52,799 nt of DNA from Micractinium sp. NFX-FRZ (taxonomy: Eukaryota > Chlorophyta > Trebouxiophyceae > Chlorellales > Chlorellaceae). Positions 43,230-52,799 of the stretch are shown piece after piece. The translations under genes were made by a program, and so were the position numbers. The stretch lies in contig JAPTJF010000436.1 of the NCBI GenBank assembly GCA_029339195.1, positions 1 to 52,799 on the forward strand, in the 5' to 3' direction. The notes beneath the pieces were generated by a model. It was not told the DNA's origin and did no database searches. It saw nothing but the letters and a program-made list of their open reading frames with translations. Within the stretch, counting starts at the first letter, position 1. The number at the start of each line of letters is the position of its first letter.

Positions 43230-46197
43230 ATGCAGTGCAGCAGCAGCGCAGCCCGCTCCCGCCCCTTTGCCGCCGCCGCCAGCCGGCCGCGGCGGCAGCG
43301 CAGCTGCGCGGTCACTGTCCGCGCCTCGGCCTTGGCAGCTGAGCACACGCGGTACCTGTGCGAGATTGCTGTGGTGGGAGGCAAGCCCAAGGTGGAGACG
43401 CTGCTCAAGGTGAGCGGGGGGCAGGACGAGCAAACGGCTCGACTTTTGAAACGCACGGCCATGCGTGCCGGAGCTGGGCATGTATGTGGCCACACCTGCC
43501 AGTGCTCACCTGGGCAGTGCCCTGCACCCTCCATGCACATCCAACCACAACGCGACACACCCACGAATGCAATGCAGGTGCTGGAGGCGCAGGGGCAGAG
43601 CGCAGTGTCCCCTGCAGACCGGCGGGGGCTGCACCCGCTCACCATCCCCCTGGCGCAGCAGCAGCCGGGCGGCAGCAGCGGCAGCGGCGAGCTGACGTGC
43701 GTGCTGCGCTGGCCGGAGGGGCACCAGGGGATGGAGCTGCCGGTGGTCAGCCAGGCGCGTGGCGGCTGCCAGGTGGGTGTCATGGCACGCCGGGCAGCAG
43801 CATGGCACGCCGGCAGCAGCATGGCACGCCGGGCAGCAGCCGTCGTGCGTGCCAGCTGCGCGTGTGGTTGCCCTGTGTGGCTGGGCTGACGCCCCAAAGC
43901 AATCTCAAGTTACAGAGGGGCACCAGGGACTGGGGTGGGGTGACCTGTGTATTGCTGGGCGCGCGGCGCGGCGGCTCTCAGGCGGGCCCGCCCACGGGGC
44001 AGCACTGGCCCACGTGTTGTAGTGCTGGTGTGGGTGCAGCACGTGCGGGCAACAAGCCCTCTCCAACTGCGCCTCCCATGCCAGTGCAGGCCGCCTGCCG
44101 CCGAGTGCAGTGGATGATTGCACTGCACCTCTCCTCACCCACACTGACTCCGAATGCAAACATGTGTCCTGCAGGTCCGCTGCTGGCCCGCCCGCTCTAT
44201 AGTTTGCAGATCCCTGCGCCATGCTTAATATGTTTTTACATATGAAACCGCCTGCCTGCTGCAGGTGCGCCTGCTGGCCCGCTCCATGGACGAATACGTG
44301 CACCGGGCTCTGGCAGAGGAGGAGAGCAGCAGCGGCAGCGGCGGCGGCGCAGTGGCGGCCGCGGCGGGCGAGGAGGGCGCGGCGCTGTACGAGGTTGGGG
44401 CCTACGGGCGCAGCGGGCTGCCAACCATGGATGCCTACCTGACACGCAAGGTGGGCGGGTGGGTTTGTGGGAGGAAGAGTGGGGGCCATGGCATGCGATG
44501 CAGTGCTGTGCCAGTCCGCAGCACGCCGTGCTCCATTCCACCATGCTGCACCGCGCTGTGCCACCGCGCCATGCCCTGCTGTGCTGCGCTGCCACGCCTG
44601 TTGCCTGTGTCACGCTGTGCCCTGCACTGCATGCAGGCACGACCTGCCCCTGCCAAGCAGCTGGTGCATGGCGCAACGCCTGCTTCCCGCCGTGCCATGC
44701 TGCAGTCGTGCGGCAAGTCCCAAGCCCTAAGTTCACACCCCTTGTTTTGCGCTACGAGCGTCTCAAAGACACGTTGATTCACTGATCTGTGGGTGCAGGC
44801 GGGCATGTTCCCGGATGTGGCAGAGCGCCTGGTGCAGGCACACCTGGACAAGGGGGACCAGATGAGCGCACTGATCACGGGGGAGTGGTACATGAGGTGA
44901 GAGGGGGAGCCTGCTCATTGTTGGAATGTGGAGGGGTGCCTGCTTGAGAGGCATGCTTGCTTGAGGGGTGCTCGCTCGTTGGGGCGTGGAGGGGCTTTTT
45001 GGGGAGCAGTTGATCAGGAGGACCTGCACCCACACGCCTGCCTGCTGCCGCCTCACCTGCCTGCTGCCCCGCCCCGCAGGAACAGCCGCCGCTCTTCTGG
45101 TTGTGGGGGCGGTAGCCCCATGAACCCAACAGCCATCCCCTGGCCACTCATTCACGTCTCCCCACCGCTCTCTTTTCCAATGATACCCGGCCTTGCAGGA
45201 ACAGCCACTTCCCTGGGTGGGGGCGGCCGTATGAGTTCAACAGCCAGCTCATGGCGCGGGTGGGGCGCGGGGAGGAGTCACGCGACGTGGTGAGCAGGAG
45301 ACATGGAGACTGCTGTTCCAGCCCTGCACTGCCTGCCCTGTCCGTGCGCAACGGCCCCGCTCGCCCGCTGCGACGGGGTCGCCTCGCGGCGCGACATGCC
45401 GTGCTGCTCCCTCTCTTCTGTCACTGCTGACCATGCATCCTCCGGCCTTCACTCATGCTCCTGCTGCGCAGGCGCGCATCGCGATGCGCATGCCCTGGTG
45501 GTCCTTTGCCGACGGCTTTGCCGCGATGCGGGACACGGCAGGGATGAGCGGCGGCGTGGCTGACGTGCGTGCTGTGCTGTGCTGTGCATGCTGTGCTGGG
45601 CGGGGCGGGGCGGGGCTGCTTTGCCGCCGTGTGGGTCATGGCTGGGACAAGCGGCGGGTTTGACTGACGTGCATGCTGCTTGGTGCCGTGCTGTGCTGGG
45701 CAGGGCTGTGCTGTGCTGTGCCGCAGCGAGTCTCGAAGCGCCCTGGCGCCTGCCCAAAGGGGTGCCCGCCCTGCTCCCCCAGCCTTCTTCTCACAACGCA
45801 TGGCTGCGGTGTGCCATGCAGGTGCGGCGGGCTCTGGAGGAGCAGGACGAGATGAGCAACATGCCGGGAATGAAGACGGTCATCAAGACTGGTGGGTGGG
45901 CAGAGGGAGGGGAAGGGGAGCGGGACGGCGCTGCCTGGCTTGGCGCCTGAGCACCCCTCGACCCTTGTTTCCCTCTTGGCTATTTTGCCGACTTTGCCAC
46001 CAATTATTGAAGTAATGTTTCTGGTTGCCTTTGTCCCGCGTCCTGCAGAGAAGCAGCAGCAAATGGAGGAGGCGGATTGGCTGCTGAACGCGGTGGCGGC
46101 GGGCGAGGCTGGGTGGGATGAGGTGCGCGCTGACGTGGCAGAGCGCTACGCCGCCGCCGGGCTCACACAAGTGGCCGACTTTATCCGGGCTGCATGA
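43230..46197 (+). CDS. Plastid-targeted conserved protein of unknown function
   Basis: No function recognised. Exons: 43230-43409, 43578-43772, 44265-44450, 44799-44896, 45199-45289, 45472-45564, 45822-45891, 46049-46197. They give 353 aa in phase. The N-terminus (MQCSSSAARSRPFAAAASRP, continuing basic and Ser/Ala-rich to CAVTVRASA) is a textbook algal chloroplast transit peptide; cleavage near VRA is likely. The mature part is soluble, with conserved-looking blocks LTRKAGMFPDVAERL, LITGEWYMRNSHFPGWGRP, GRGEESRDVARIAM then RMPWWSFADG, and a C-terminal helix AERYAAAGLTQVADFIRAA. It resembles an uncharacterised plant and algal plastid family from memory, but I cannot name it. Intronic copies flank exons 2, 3, 5 and 6. 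Confidence 0.8.
44165..44300 (+). repeat. Copy of exon 3 start (plastid protein), offset 90
   Basis: CTGCAG then GTCCGCTGCTGGCCCGC (from 44169) echoes the true CTGCAG then GTGCGCCTGCTGGCCCGC at 44259. Confidence 0.8.
45071..45245 (+). repeat. Copy of exon 5 start (plastid protein), offset 119
   Basis: GCAG then GAACAGCCGCCGCTCTTCTG, TTGTGGGGGCGG and AACAGCC repeat the exon start GCAG then GAACAGCCACTTCCCTGGG, TGGGGGCGG and AACAGCC. The offset is not a multiple of three, so the copy cannot extend the exon in frame. Confidence 0.85.
45545..45690 (+). repeat. Copy of exon 6 end (plastid protein), offset 104
   Basis: GAGCGGCGGCGTGGCTGAC then GTGCGTGCTG recurs as AAGCGGCGGGTTTGACTGAC then GTGCATGCTG, with a second donor at 45669. 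Confidence 0.8.
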
Positions 46198-46828
46198 GTC
46201 GGGTAAAATCAAAGACTGCGCTTTGAGATGGAATTGCTGCGCGGAAGTTCAAGAGTACGGCAGAGGCGCTGGGTCCTGGCAAGCGCTGCATGCGTGCACG
46301 TGCGCGCCCCCTCGGTTGCCCCGCGCCGCGCTGAACTGCTCTCGGTTCCTGCAGCCAGCGCATATCGCCACCTTCAGTTTCGTTCATGCTCGCTTGCCCA
46401 ATCTCGGTATGCTATCTTCAGAGCACTGCTGTGTTGCCTCCTGCTGTCCCCCGCTCATTCTATCCCCTGATGCCCTCTGCCCCCTTGCTCCCCCCGTCCA
46501 AACTGTGTCTGTTGTGCGTCCTTCGTGCCGTCCTTGTTTGCACAAACTAAGCCAGTAAAGCTCGAGAGGAAGCAGGAGCAGGGCGATGGCGACATGGCCA
46601 CGCATGAGGGAGCCAACAACAGAAAGGGAGCGGAGAGATGAGCGGAAGAATCAAAGGGGGCCGGGCACAGGGAGGGGTGGGCCGCTCGATTATACTGGAA
46701 CGCTCAGCTCGCTTAGGGTTAGGGTTACTTAAAGCTCCGGAAGCTTACCGACAGCCGCCTCTGGGTCTCCCTGCTTCAGCATGCCCTCCCTCTGACAGTC
46801 TGTTACATTAAATTTGCTGTGAACTGAT
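46198..46828. other. Convergent intergenic region with TTAGGG pair
   Basis: Between the stops of the plastid protein and the IGPS gene. It holds both 3' UTRs, the IGPS poly(A) signal, a second copy of the end of the IGPS gene (46729-46797), and TTAGGGTTAGGGTTA at 46713-46727. Confidence 0.6.
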
Positions 46829-46917
46829 CTAGGCAAGCTCCAGGAGCGTCTTGACCGCTGCCTCCGGGTCCCCCTGCTTCACGATGCTCTCGCCCACGAG
46901 GATGGCGCCGCAGCCGG
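46729..46917 (-). repeat. Second, in-frame copy of the IGPS gene's last exon end, offset 103
   Basis: True exon 12 ends IVKQGDPEAAVKTLLELA then stop at 46829. About 103 bases downstream, past the TGTAA, the same strand encodes MLKQGDPEAAVGKLPEL then TAA at 46729-46731. KQGDPEAAV is identical while the DNA differs at several synonymous positions. Confidence 0.88.
46803..46807 (-). terminator. TGTAA poly(A) signal of the IGPS gene
   Basis: TTACA on the plus strand, TGTAA on the coding strand, starts 22 bases past the IGPS stop codon, between the true gene end and its duplicate. Confidence 0.65.
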
Positions 46918-49900
46918 CTGAAAATCAAGCGGGGACCAGGCAGGGCGATTGCTGTTCAGTGGCCACAATCAGGCAGCACGGCAGACGCTCCCGCGGGAGA
47001 AAGCGGCAGGGCGCCTGTTTGCAAGGCATGCACATCACGGGGAGGCGCTCCCGGGTGCACAGATGCCGCGGCCGCTGGCCCCACATCCCGACGGCCCATT
47101 TCAGAAAAGCAGGGACGCAAGCCAACACACAGGAGCTCACCCTCCTGCACAAACGCCACGTCAGCGGGCGTGAAGATGCCGCTCTCCCCCGCCATCACCA
47201 GCCCCCGCTTGAGCACCTGCGACAGTCGAGGGGGCAGACAACCGTTACATGCAAGCAATACGCCTGTGTGCACCTGTTGTGCTGGGTGTGGTGCAGGGGT
47301 AGTGTCTGGGCAGGGCAGGCAGGGGAGGCATGCCACCCTTGGGCAATGCCGGGACACTGCCCCAGCACCCAACCTCTTGCCGCCCTGCTGCCAATAAACA
47401 AAATTGAAATGATGTTCATCCAGGAATGCTCCGGTCCTTTCAATTCTTCAAACACGTCTCCCCTGGCCCCCCTCCCCCCTCACCTCCTGTCCCGCAGGCG
47501 AGGCCATGACCTCCTTGGTGTTGGCCAGGTCGATCTTGAAGGTCTGCAGGAGCAGGTGGCACGGCGAGCAGTGGGGAGGGACGGCATTGGGTCACTCCTG
47601 CTCATACCCCCACCCAGAGGGCGCCGCTCCCAAGTGGGCTTTCCCAACCACACTCCCATGCCACCAACAGTCTCACACCTGGGCCTCTCCCTTTACAGAC
47701 CAAAGGTCGCGGTTGTTGATCAATGGCCCAGCATGCACCCCTCCAAACAGCACCGACACAGGGCAACAGTGGCACGCATAGCTGAACAGCAGGCTGCGCA
47801 TTGCGCCTCTCACCTGCAGGTCGCGGTTGTTGATGCCCAGCATGCACCCCTCCAAATTCTCCAGCTGCAGCACCCGCTCCAGCTCAGCAACAGTGTGCAC
47901 CTGGTAGAGGAGAGGGCGGGAAGCAATGGGCAGGGTGTGTGTGTCAGAAGACGGGGCGACAAATGGGGAGGGGTCGGGGAATTGGAGGCTGGGCGGCGAG
48001 CGGCAGCCAGCGGGGGCCACACACAAGCAGCCACACCGCCCCTGCCGCACCCCCTTTGCACGTCAGCACGCCGTGTCCTGCTCACCCACCCACCCACCCA
48101 CCTCTATCAAGCACTGCAGGCCCACGGAGCGCGCCGACTTGATGAGGTAGCTCATGTCGGAGTTCGGCAGCACGGCGGCGATGAGCAGGACGGCGTCGGC
48201 GCCAGAGGCGCGCGCCTTGAACACCTGGTAGGCCTGCGGGCGGGTGAGGCAAGAGGGTGGGGTGGTGACGTGTTGCTTGACACCTGCGATTCAATATGCG
48301 GCAGGAATGCACCAGAACACCTGGTAGGCCTGCGGGCGCGTGAGTGAGGCAAGGGGGAGGGGCGGTGACGTGTTGGAAAAACACTTGAAACTGGATCTGG
48401 AGTGGAGCTGGCAGAAAAGCAAAGAACGGTATAGTACGTCCCCGCGTGAGGCACGAGAGAGGGGCACCAAAGTGTGCCGCACTGCACGGCAGGCGGCCGA
48501 CTTGGGTGGTGATGAAGATCCTCTATGCACGCGTGCGACACAACTGGCATAACGCCCCCCACCAGCACGCCCACCGCAAATCCACTCCTTGCACCACAGG
48601 AACACGGAACACCCAGAAACAGCCCAGCCCTGCAACCCCCACCCCCCCACCCACAAAATACCAAGGAAACAAAGTAGTACTCCCTTCCACCCAAGCGCCG
48701 CACCTCAACAATGAACTCTTTGCACAGCAGCGGGCACTTCACGCCCGCCTGCCGGATCGCCGTCAGGTTCTCAAACCCGCCCTGCAGGCGAGGCAGGGGG
48801 AGGGCGCCAGAGTGTGTGAGCAGAGGGATGAGGCACGTCAGGCCAGGTCGGGCCAGGGCAGGCAAGCTTGTGTTGCAAATGCACACCAGGTCCCCAAGCC
48901 AATCCCTCTAGCTTCCAACCCACCTGGCCGAGCTCGGGGTTTGATAAGTGGGCAGGCAGGCAGGCAGGCTGGCTGGCAGGCTTGCCGACATGTACACTCT
49001 CTCAAACCACACACCCCACACCCGAACCCTGCAGCCCACACCCAAACCCTGCACCCCCCACCCGCAAACACCCTGCACCCCACACCACCAGCAGGTGACC
49101 CAGCAAGCCCCCCCACCTGGAAGAACTTCTTGTCAGTGAGCACAGACAGGCATGCTGCACCGCCGCGCTCGTACGCTTGCGCAATCTGCAGGTGGGCGGG
49201 GCGGGGCAGGCGGCAGGGATCACACACGCCGGTCTGTGTCGAGCCAGCACGAGCTCGCTGTCGTTGGCACCAGGGAAGCCCCGAAAAGTCGCCCCACGTT
49301 TTGACACGCAGGGCCCCAAAAGGTTGCACGCCCGACGGCTGCAGCACCCAGCACAGTTTCCGCACTTGCCTTGACTGGGTCAAAGTTGGGCTGGATGACG
49401 CCCTTGCTTGGGGAGGCCTTCTTGACCTGCGGGGCAGGGCGACCAACATTGCCAATGCTTGCTTGAGTACACGCTCATACGACTCTTCTGTAACAGTTCA
49501 CACACGTCCTTCAATCAAGGCCTCATGCCGGATCTGACCAACCGCACAGCCCAGCCCAGCCCCTCATAACCCCGCCCGCCCACCTCTGCAATGAGCCCCG
49601 GCTTGCCGGTGCGCTGCGCCGCCGCCTGGATGGCGCCGATGAAGTCGCGCGGGGCGGGGCTGCCCTTGGCGGCAACAATCATGTTGGGCAGGGCCACCTT
49701 CTCCCTGCAGAGGGTGGAGATGGGTGGAGATGAGGGTGGGAACAAACAAAACGATGAAGAGGCGTCGGGGCTGCCGCCCTAGGCGGCGACACCCGCTCCC
49801 AGCGGGGTGCAGGGTGGCGGGGGCGCAAGGAGGAGAGGGCTGGGCAGCGGGACGGCGCACCAGCCGGCAGCGGCGCCTTGCCCATGCGGTGGGCGTGGGC

Positions 49901-50935
49901 GCTGAACGATGGGCCATTCGGCATGGGCAGGGGCGCCTGCTCCTTGCAGAGCGCCAGGCGCCAGGGTGTGTGGGCACAAACAGTCCACAGCCTGGGGAGC
50001 GCCAGTTGTCACGTGCAGATCACAAAGCTGCCTTGCCCCAACGACCGACACATGCACTTTTTAGGACGTGACGCGATTTGATATGATGTGATTTGCCAAC
50101 ACCCCGGCCACTTGGCACCCACTGTAAGCATGTCTTCACATCTTTGCTCGTGTGTACGACGTGCACACACCGCCAGCGGCCCTTCTCCGCCCCCTGCACA
50201 AGCATCCCTGCCCAGCACCGACGAACACGCATCCCGCGACACTGCTGACGCGGCAGCCTCACCTCCAGCGCCCAATTTCCACCGCCTTGTGCCACACAAT
50301 CTCCTCGAGGATGTTGCGCGGCTGGTTCTCCACATTCTCGCTGTCTGCACCACAACGGGGGGGGCAGGCTCAGAGTAAACAACGGGCCACATGAGGGGGG
50401 TCAAGGGCCAGCGGCTTGGCGTACCCACAACGTTGGTTTGGGCGGGCTGGGACCGAGGCAGCGGCAGGAATGAGCGGGCACAGGGTGCAGGCAGGGGTGT
50501 TAGCACCGTGCAACTGGCTTGCGGCCACGGCCTGGGGGTGGGCTCTCTCACCTCCCAGTGGCACCTTGAAGTCCACGGGGCCGCAGTTCTGGGCCTGCAG
50601 CCCATGGGGCGGCCGACGCCGGATGGTCACCTCCTGCGGAGGAGACGGGCGCACAGCGGAAGAGCGCAGAATATTCAGGCGTGTGCAGGCAGGCCACGGC
50701 AGGCAGGGCTACAGTTCGCGCCAAGCAAGCGGGCGGGAAATCCAGCTGAAAGCTCTGGAGCGGTGCAATCTGCAAGCATGGCCGGTGCAGCAGGTGCGCG
50801 CTGCACACAGGTGCAGGCCAGCCCGCCTGGCAGGCGGCGGCGCGCGGCAGGCGCCAGCGGCGGCGGCGCCAAGCAGCGCAGCCTTCCCAGCGGCCTGGCT
50901 GGCGCTGCGTTGAGCACGCCAACTGTTTTAATCAT
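46829..50935 (-). CDS. IGPS: Indole-3-glycerol-phosphate synthase, plastid
   Basis: Closes the indole ring from CdRP (1-(o-carboxyphenylamino)-1-deoxyribulose 5-phosphate) in tryptophan synthesis, in the chloroplast in plants. Exons in transcript order: 50807-50935 (tentative), 50552-50633, 50263-50344, 49584-49704, 49370-49426, 49117-49185, 48704-48781, 48102-48233, 47814-47900, 47484-47543, 47141-47216, 46829-46917. Exons 2-12 give 310 aa in phase. The plant lead IRRRPP is followed by PRNILEEIVWHKAVEIGR, GKPGLIAEVKKASPSKG, RGGAACLSVLTDKKFFQGGF, KCPLLCKEFIVEAYQV, GINNRDLQ, VMAGESGIFTPADV and ILVGESIVKQGDPEAAV. Both catalytic lysines (KASPSKG and LCKEF) and the Glu of AGESG are present. Exon 1 (MIKTVGVLNAAPARPLGRLR) looks like a transit peptide, but its donor is a guess. 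Intron 5 starts GC (GCAAGT). Confidence 0.93.
47700..47855 (-). repeat. Copy of IGPS exon 9 end, offset 114
   Basis: Plus-strand GGTCGCGGTTGTTGATCAAT then GGCCCAGCATGCACCCCTCC (from 47705) repeats the exon 9 end GGTCGCGGTTGTTGATGCCC then AGCATGCACCCCTCC (from 47819). Confidence 0.9.
48222..48385 (-). repeat. Copy of IGPS exon 8 start, offset 96
   Basis: AACACCTGGTAGGCCTGCGG and the ~50 bases after it occur at 48220 and 48316 with few changes. The upstream copy in the transcript reads AYQVFWCIPAAY then stop. Confidence 0.92.
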
Positions 50936-51464
50936 GTTTGGGGCTCAATACCCTCTTTCCCAGGGCCCCAGCAACGTGCCTCGCTAGACGCAGCAGTGGC
51001 GGTGACCCGCATCCGCCTGACGCTGGCCCGTGCCGCTGCTGCAGCCCTTTGAAGTTGCTGGTGGCCTGCTGACGCTTGCCGGACGCTGGCAAACGGCCTG
51101 CAGCTGGTGCTGCACGCTGCTGTCGACATGTGGACGAGATGGAGGCGCTGGCTGTCAAGCAAGGGGATCAAGGTGCTCACAGTTGTTTATTTTTTCGGTG
51201 GCGTGCAACCTAGCCAGATGGGCGGGCCGGCAAGAAAGGAGCCGGAACACTCCCAGCTTTCGGGGCCCGCCTGGCTGGTGATCAATTGTAAGGGACCCTG
51301 CACGGGTTCAACCTGCATCCCAAGGTCACTACCAGAGAAGCAGTAAGCCCGAGCGGCCATCGCCGTCTCGCACCTTCTGCTTGGGTGCGACACGCCTGAA
51401 GGCCGCCCCTTCTGCAGCCGAGGGGTTCCCCCAGTGGGACCCAGGGCAGCGATCGCGTGACACA
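50936..51464. promoter_or_regulatory. Divergent promoter, IGPS / UBL protein genes
   Basis: 529 bases between the two start codons, GC-rich near the IGPS side. Both promoters should lie here. No coding exon or RNA gene recognised. Confidence 0.45.
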
Positions 51465-52799
51465 ATGGCGTCCAGCGGGCCTGGCCAGGCCGGAGAGCAG
51501 GAGCTCATACAGCTGCAAGTCAGAACGCTGAGCACCGGCAACCACGATGTCACGGTTGCGCAAGGGGTGAGAGTGGACCTGGGAGCAGCACCGGGTGAAG
51601 GTGCCCCCTCGGTTGCCGCCTCGGCCGCCGGTTAGCCGGGTTGGTCGCTCGGGCACGCCGCGCTGCCTCTTGTCTGCACCACCACCCCTTGTGGCTCTGC
51701 TTCAACTTGTGCCTGTATGAGACGTCCCATATTGCCAACAGCCCGGTGTTCTTCCCCCGACTCGGCTCAACCTGCAGGCCCGTGTGGCAGAGCTGAAGCA
51801 GCTGCTTGTGCGCCCCACTGGCCTGCCTGTCGAGCGGCAGAGAGTCATCTATGGGTGCGCCTCGCCACCTGCCTCCCTGCCTGTCCGCCTGCCTGAGTAT
51901 CCCTATTGACGACTGCTTTATCTTAATGCAACATTGGCCCCTGCCTCACTCGCCCTGCCCCTGGTTCTGCGGTCGTCTTGCTGTTGCATTCCTCGGCGCG
52001 GCTCGAAGCCGCGCGCCTGCATGCCTCTGTGCCAGCCCAAACCTGCCCCGCGCCGCGCCTTTGCCCCACCCAGACTCCCTTCCCGCCGCCCTTTGTTTCC
52101 CGTGCCCTGCAGGGGCAGGGTCCTGGATGACAGCCAAACGCTGTCTGCCGCCGGGGTGCACGACGGGCACACATTGCACCTTGTGGAGCAAGACCCCGCC
52201 CAGCAGCGGCAGCAGCAGGCGGGCGCGGCGGGCGCGGGCGCGGGGCAGGCGGACCCGATGGCAGGGCTGCAGGCCTTGTTTGGAGGGGCGGCAGCGCCGG
52301 GAGTGGATGTGCAGGCAAGCAAGCGGCGGGCGCTGTGGGGGTGGGCAGAGAGCGTCGGGCGGGGATGGGGGCAGAGGCTTGCTGCAGATTGGCCTGCTGC
52401 AGCAGCGTGTGACTGGCGCAGGTTGAAGCCTTTTTCGCTGTGCCTCTGCGACGAGAGCTACTGTCCTGCTGGCTGCCAGCCAGGCGGGCACCTCTGTCAG
52501 CAAGCCTGACTTGGGTGCGTGCCTCCCACCCTGCACACCACCATGCCCGCTTCCTTTCTTCGCCTGCAGGCAGTGCAGCTGGGCCCTTTTGATGCCTCCA
52601 ACCCAGAAGCTTGGCAGCAGGTTGCCGCAGCCTGGCAGCAGCTAGGCGGCGCGATGGGCATGCCTCCACAAGGCGGCGGTGCCGGCGGCGGCGGCCGTGG
52701 CGGCGGCGGCGCCTCGCCTTTCAACTTTGCCAACATGTTTGGCGGGGGTGGGGCAGGCGGGCGCGGGCGCGGCGGCCGGGGCCGCGGCGGGCGCGGAGC
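51465..52799 (+). CDS. Ubiquitin-like-domain protein, BAG6/Scythe-like (3' truncated by window)
   Basis: Likely protein quality-control factor. Exons: 51465-51566, 51778-51854, 52113-52314, 52570 to beyond 52799. The ubiquitin-like fold is shared over three exons: IQLQVRTLSTGNHDVTVAQ, then ARVAELKQLLVRPTGLPVER then QRVIYG, then GRVLDDSQTLSAAGVHDGHT then LHLVEQ. This pattern, ending in DGHTLHLVEQ, is closest to BAG6/Scythe and the related plant proteins; ubiquilin is the main alternative. After it comes a Gln/Ala/Gly linker, a short ADPMAGLQALFGG segment, and a Gly/Arg-rich run still open at the window end. Intron 3 starts GC (GCAAGC). The start is the first ATG before the domain. Confidence 0.82.

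Noticed and set aside
893..52799. Transposons, insertion sequences or viral genes
   Set aside because: No transposase, integrase, reverse transcriptase, terminal inverted repeat or capsid-like frame seen on either strand.
893..52799. tRNA or rRNA genes in the introns and gaps
   Set aside because: No cloverleaf with GTTCGA-type loop or rRNA core sequence noticed; not checked by software.

Overview
The window is nuclear DNA of a eukaryotic green alga. It is GC-rich and dense in introns, with GT-AG introns and acceptors that almost always read TGCAG or CGCAG. Two genes carry the chlorophyte TGTAA polyadenylation signal just past the stop. RAD54 and indole-3-glycerol-phosphate synthase match the plant forms, and one protein has a typical chloroplast transit peptide. 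A Chlorella-type trebouxiophyte is my best guess. The species is not proven, and nothing here looks bacterial, viral or transposon-derived.

I rebuilt eleven protein genes exon by exon, checking phase at every junction; all eleven sum to open frames. In order they are: SNF8/VPS22 of ESCRT-II (893-4114, +); a long TPR protein with a C-terminal NudC/p23-type CS domain (4684-10231, -); a TLC-domain membrane protein (10483-12927, +); a large protein with a C-terminal MYND zinc finger (13540-18969, -); a GDPD-like membrane-anchored phosphodiesterase (19780-24453, -); RAD54 (24778-34479, +, 21 exons); a GUP1/HHAT-like MBOAT acyltransferase (35182-38554, +); a TBC1D13-like Rab GAP (38882-43075, -); a plastid-targeted conserved protein of unknown function (43230-46197, +); indole-3-glycerol-phosphate synthase (46829-50935, -); and a ubiquitin-like-domain protein cut by the window end (51465-52799, +). 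Divergent pairs share short upstream regions at 10.2-10.5 kb, 24.5-24.8 kb, 43.1-43.2 kb and 50.9-51.5 kb. The genes do not form one pathway; this is ordinary housekeeping gene space (endosomal sorting, recombination repair, lipid metabolism, Rab control, tryptophan synthesis).

The most unusual signal is in the introns. In nine of the eleven genes, degenerate copies of exon edges, often with their splice site, lie about 100 bases away inside the adjoining intron. About thirty such pairs were measured by hand; most offsets are 86-119 bases, with extremes near 74 and 136. Some edges have three or four copies. This suggests that the introns grew by repeated tandem duplication of roughly 100-base segments across exon-intron junctions. 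Some copies keep an open frame (SNF8 exon 4, the last exon of the IGPS gene) and could act as alternative or decoy exons. A second oddity is that about 8 of 93 introns start with GC instead of GT.
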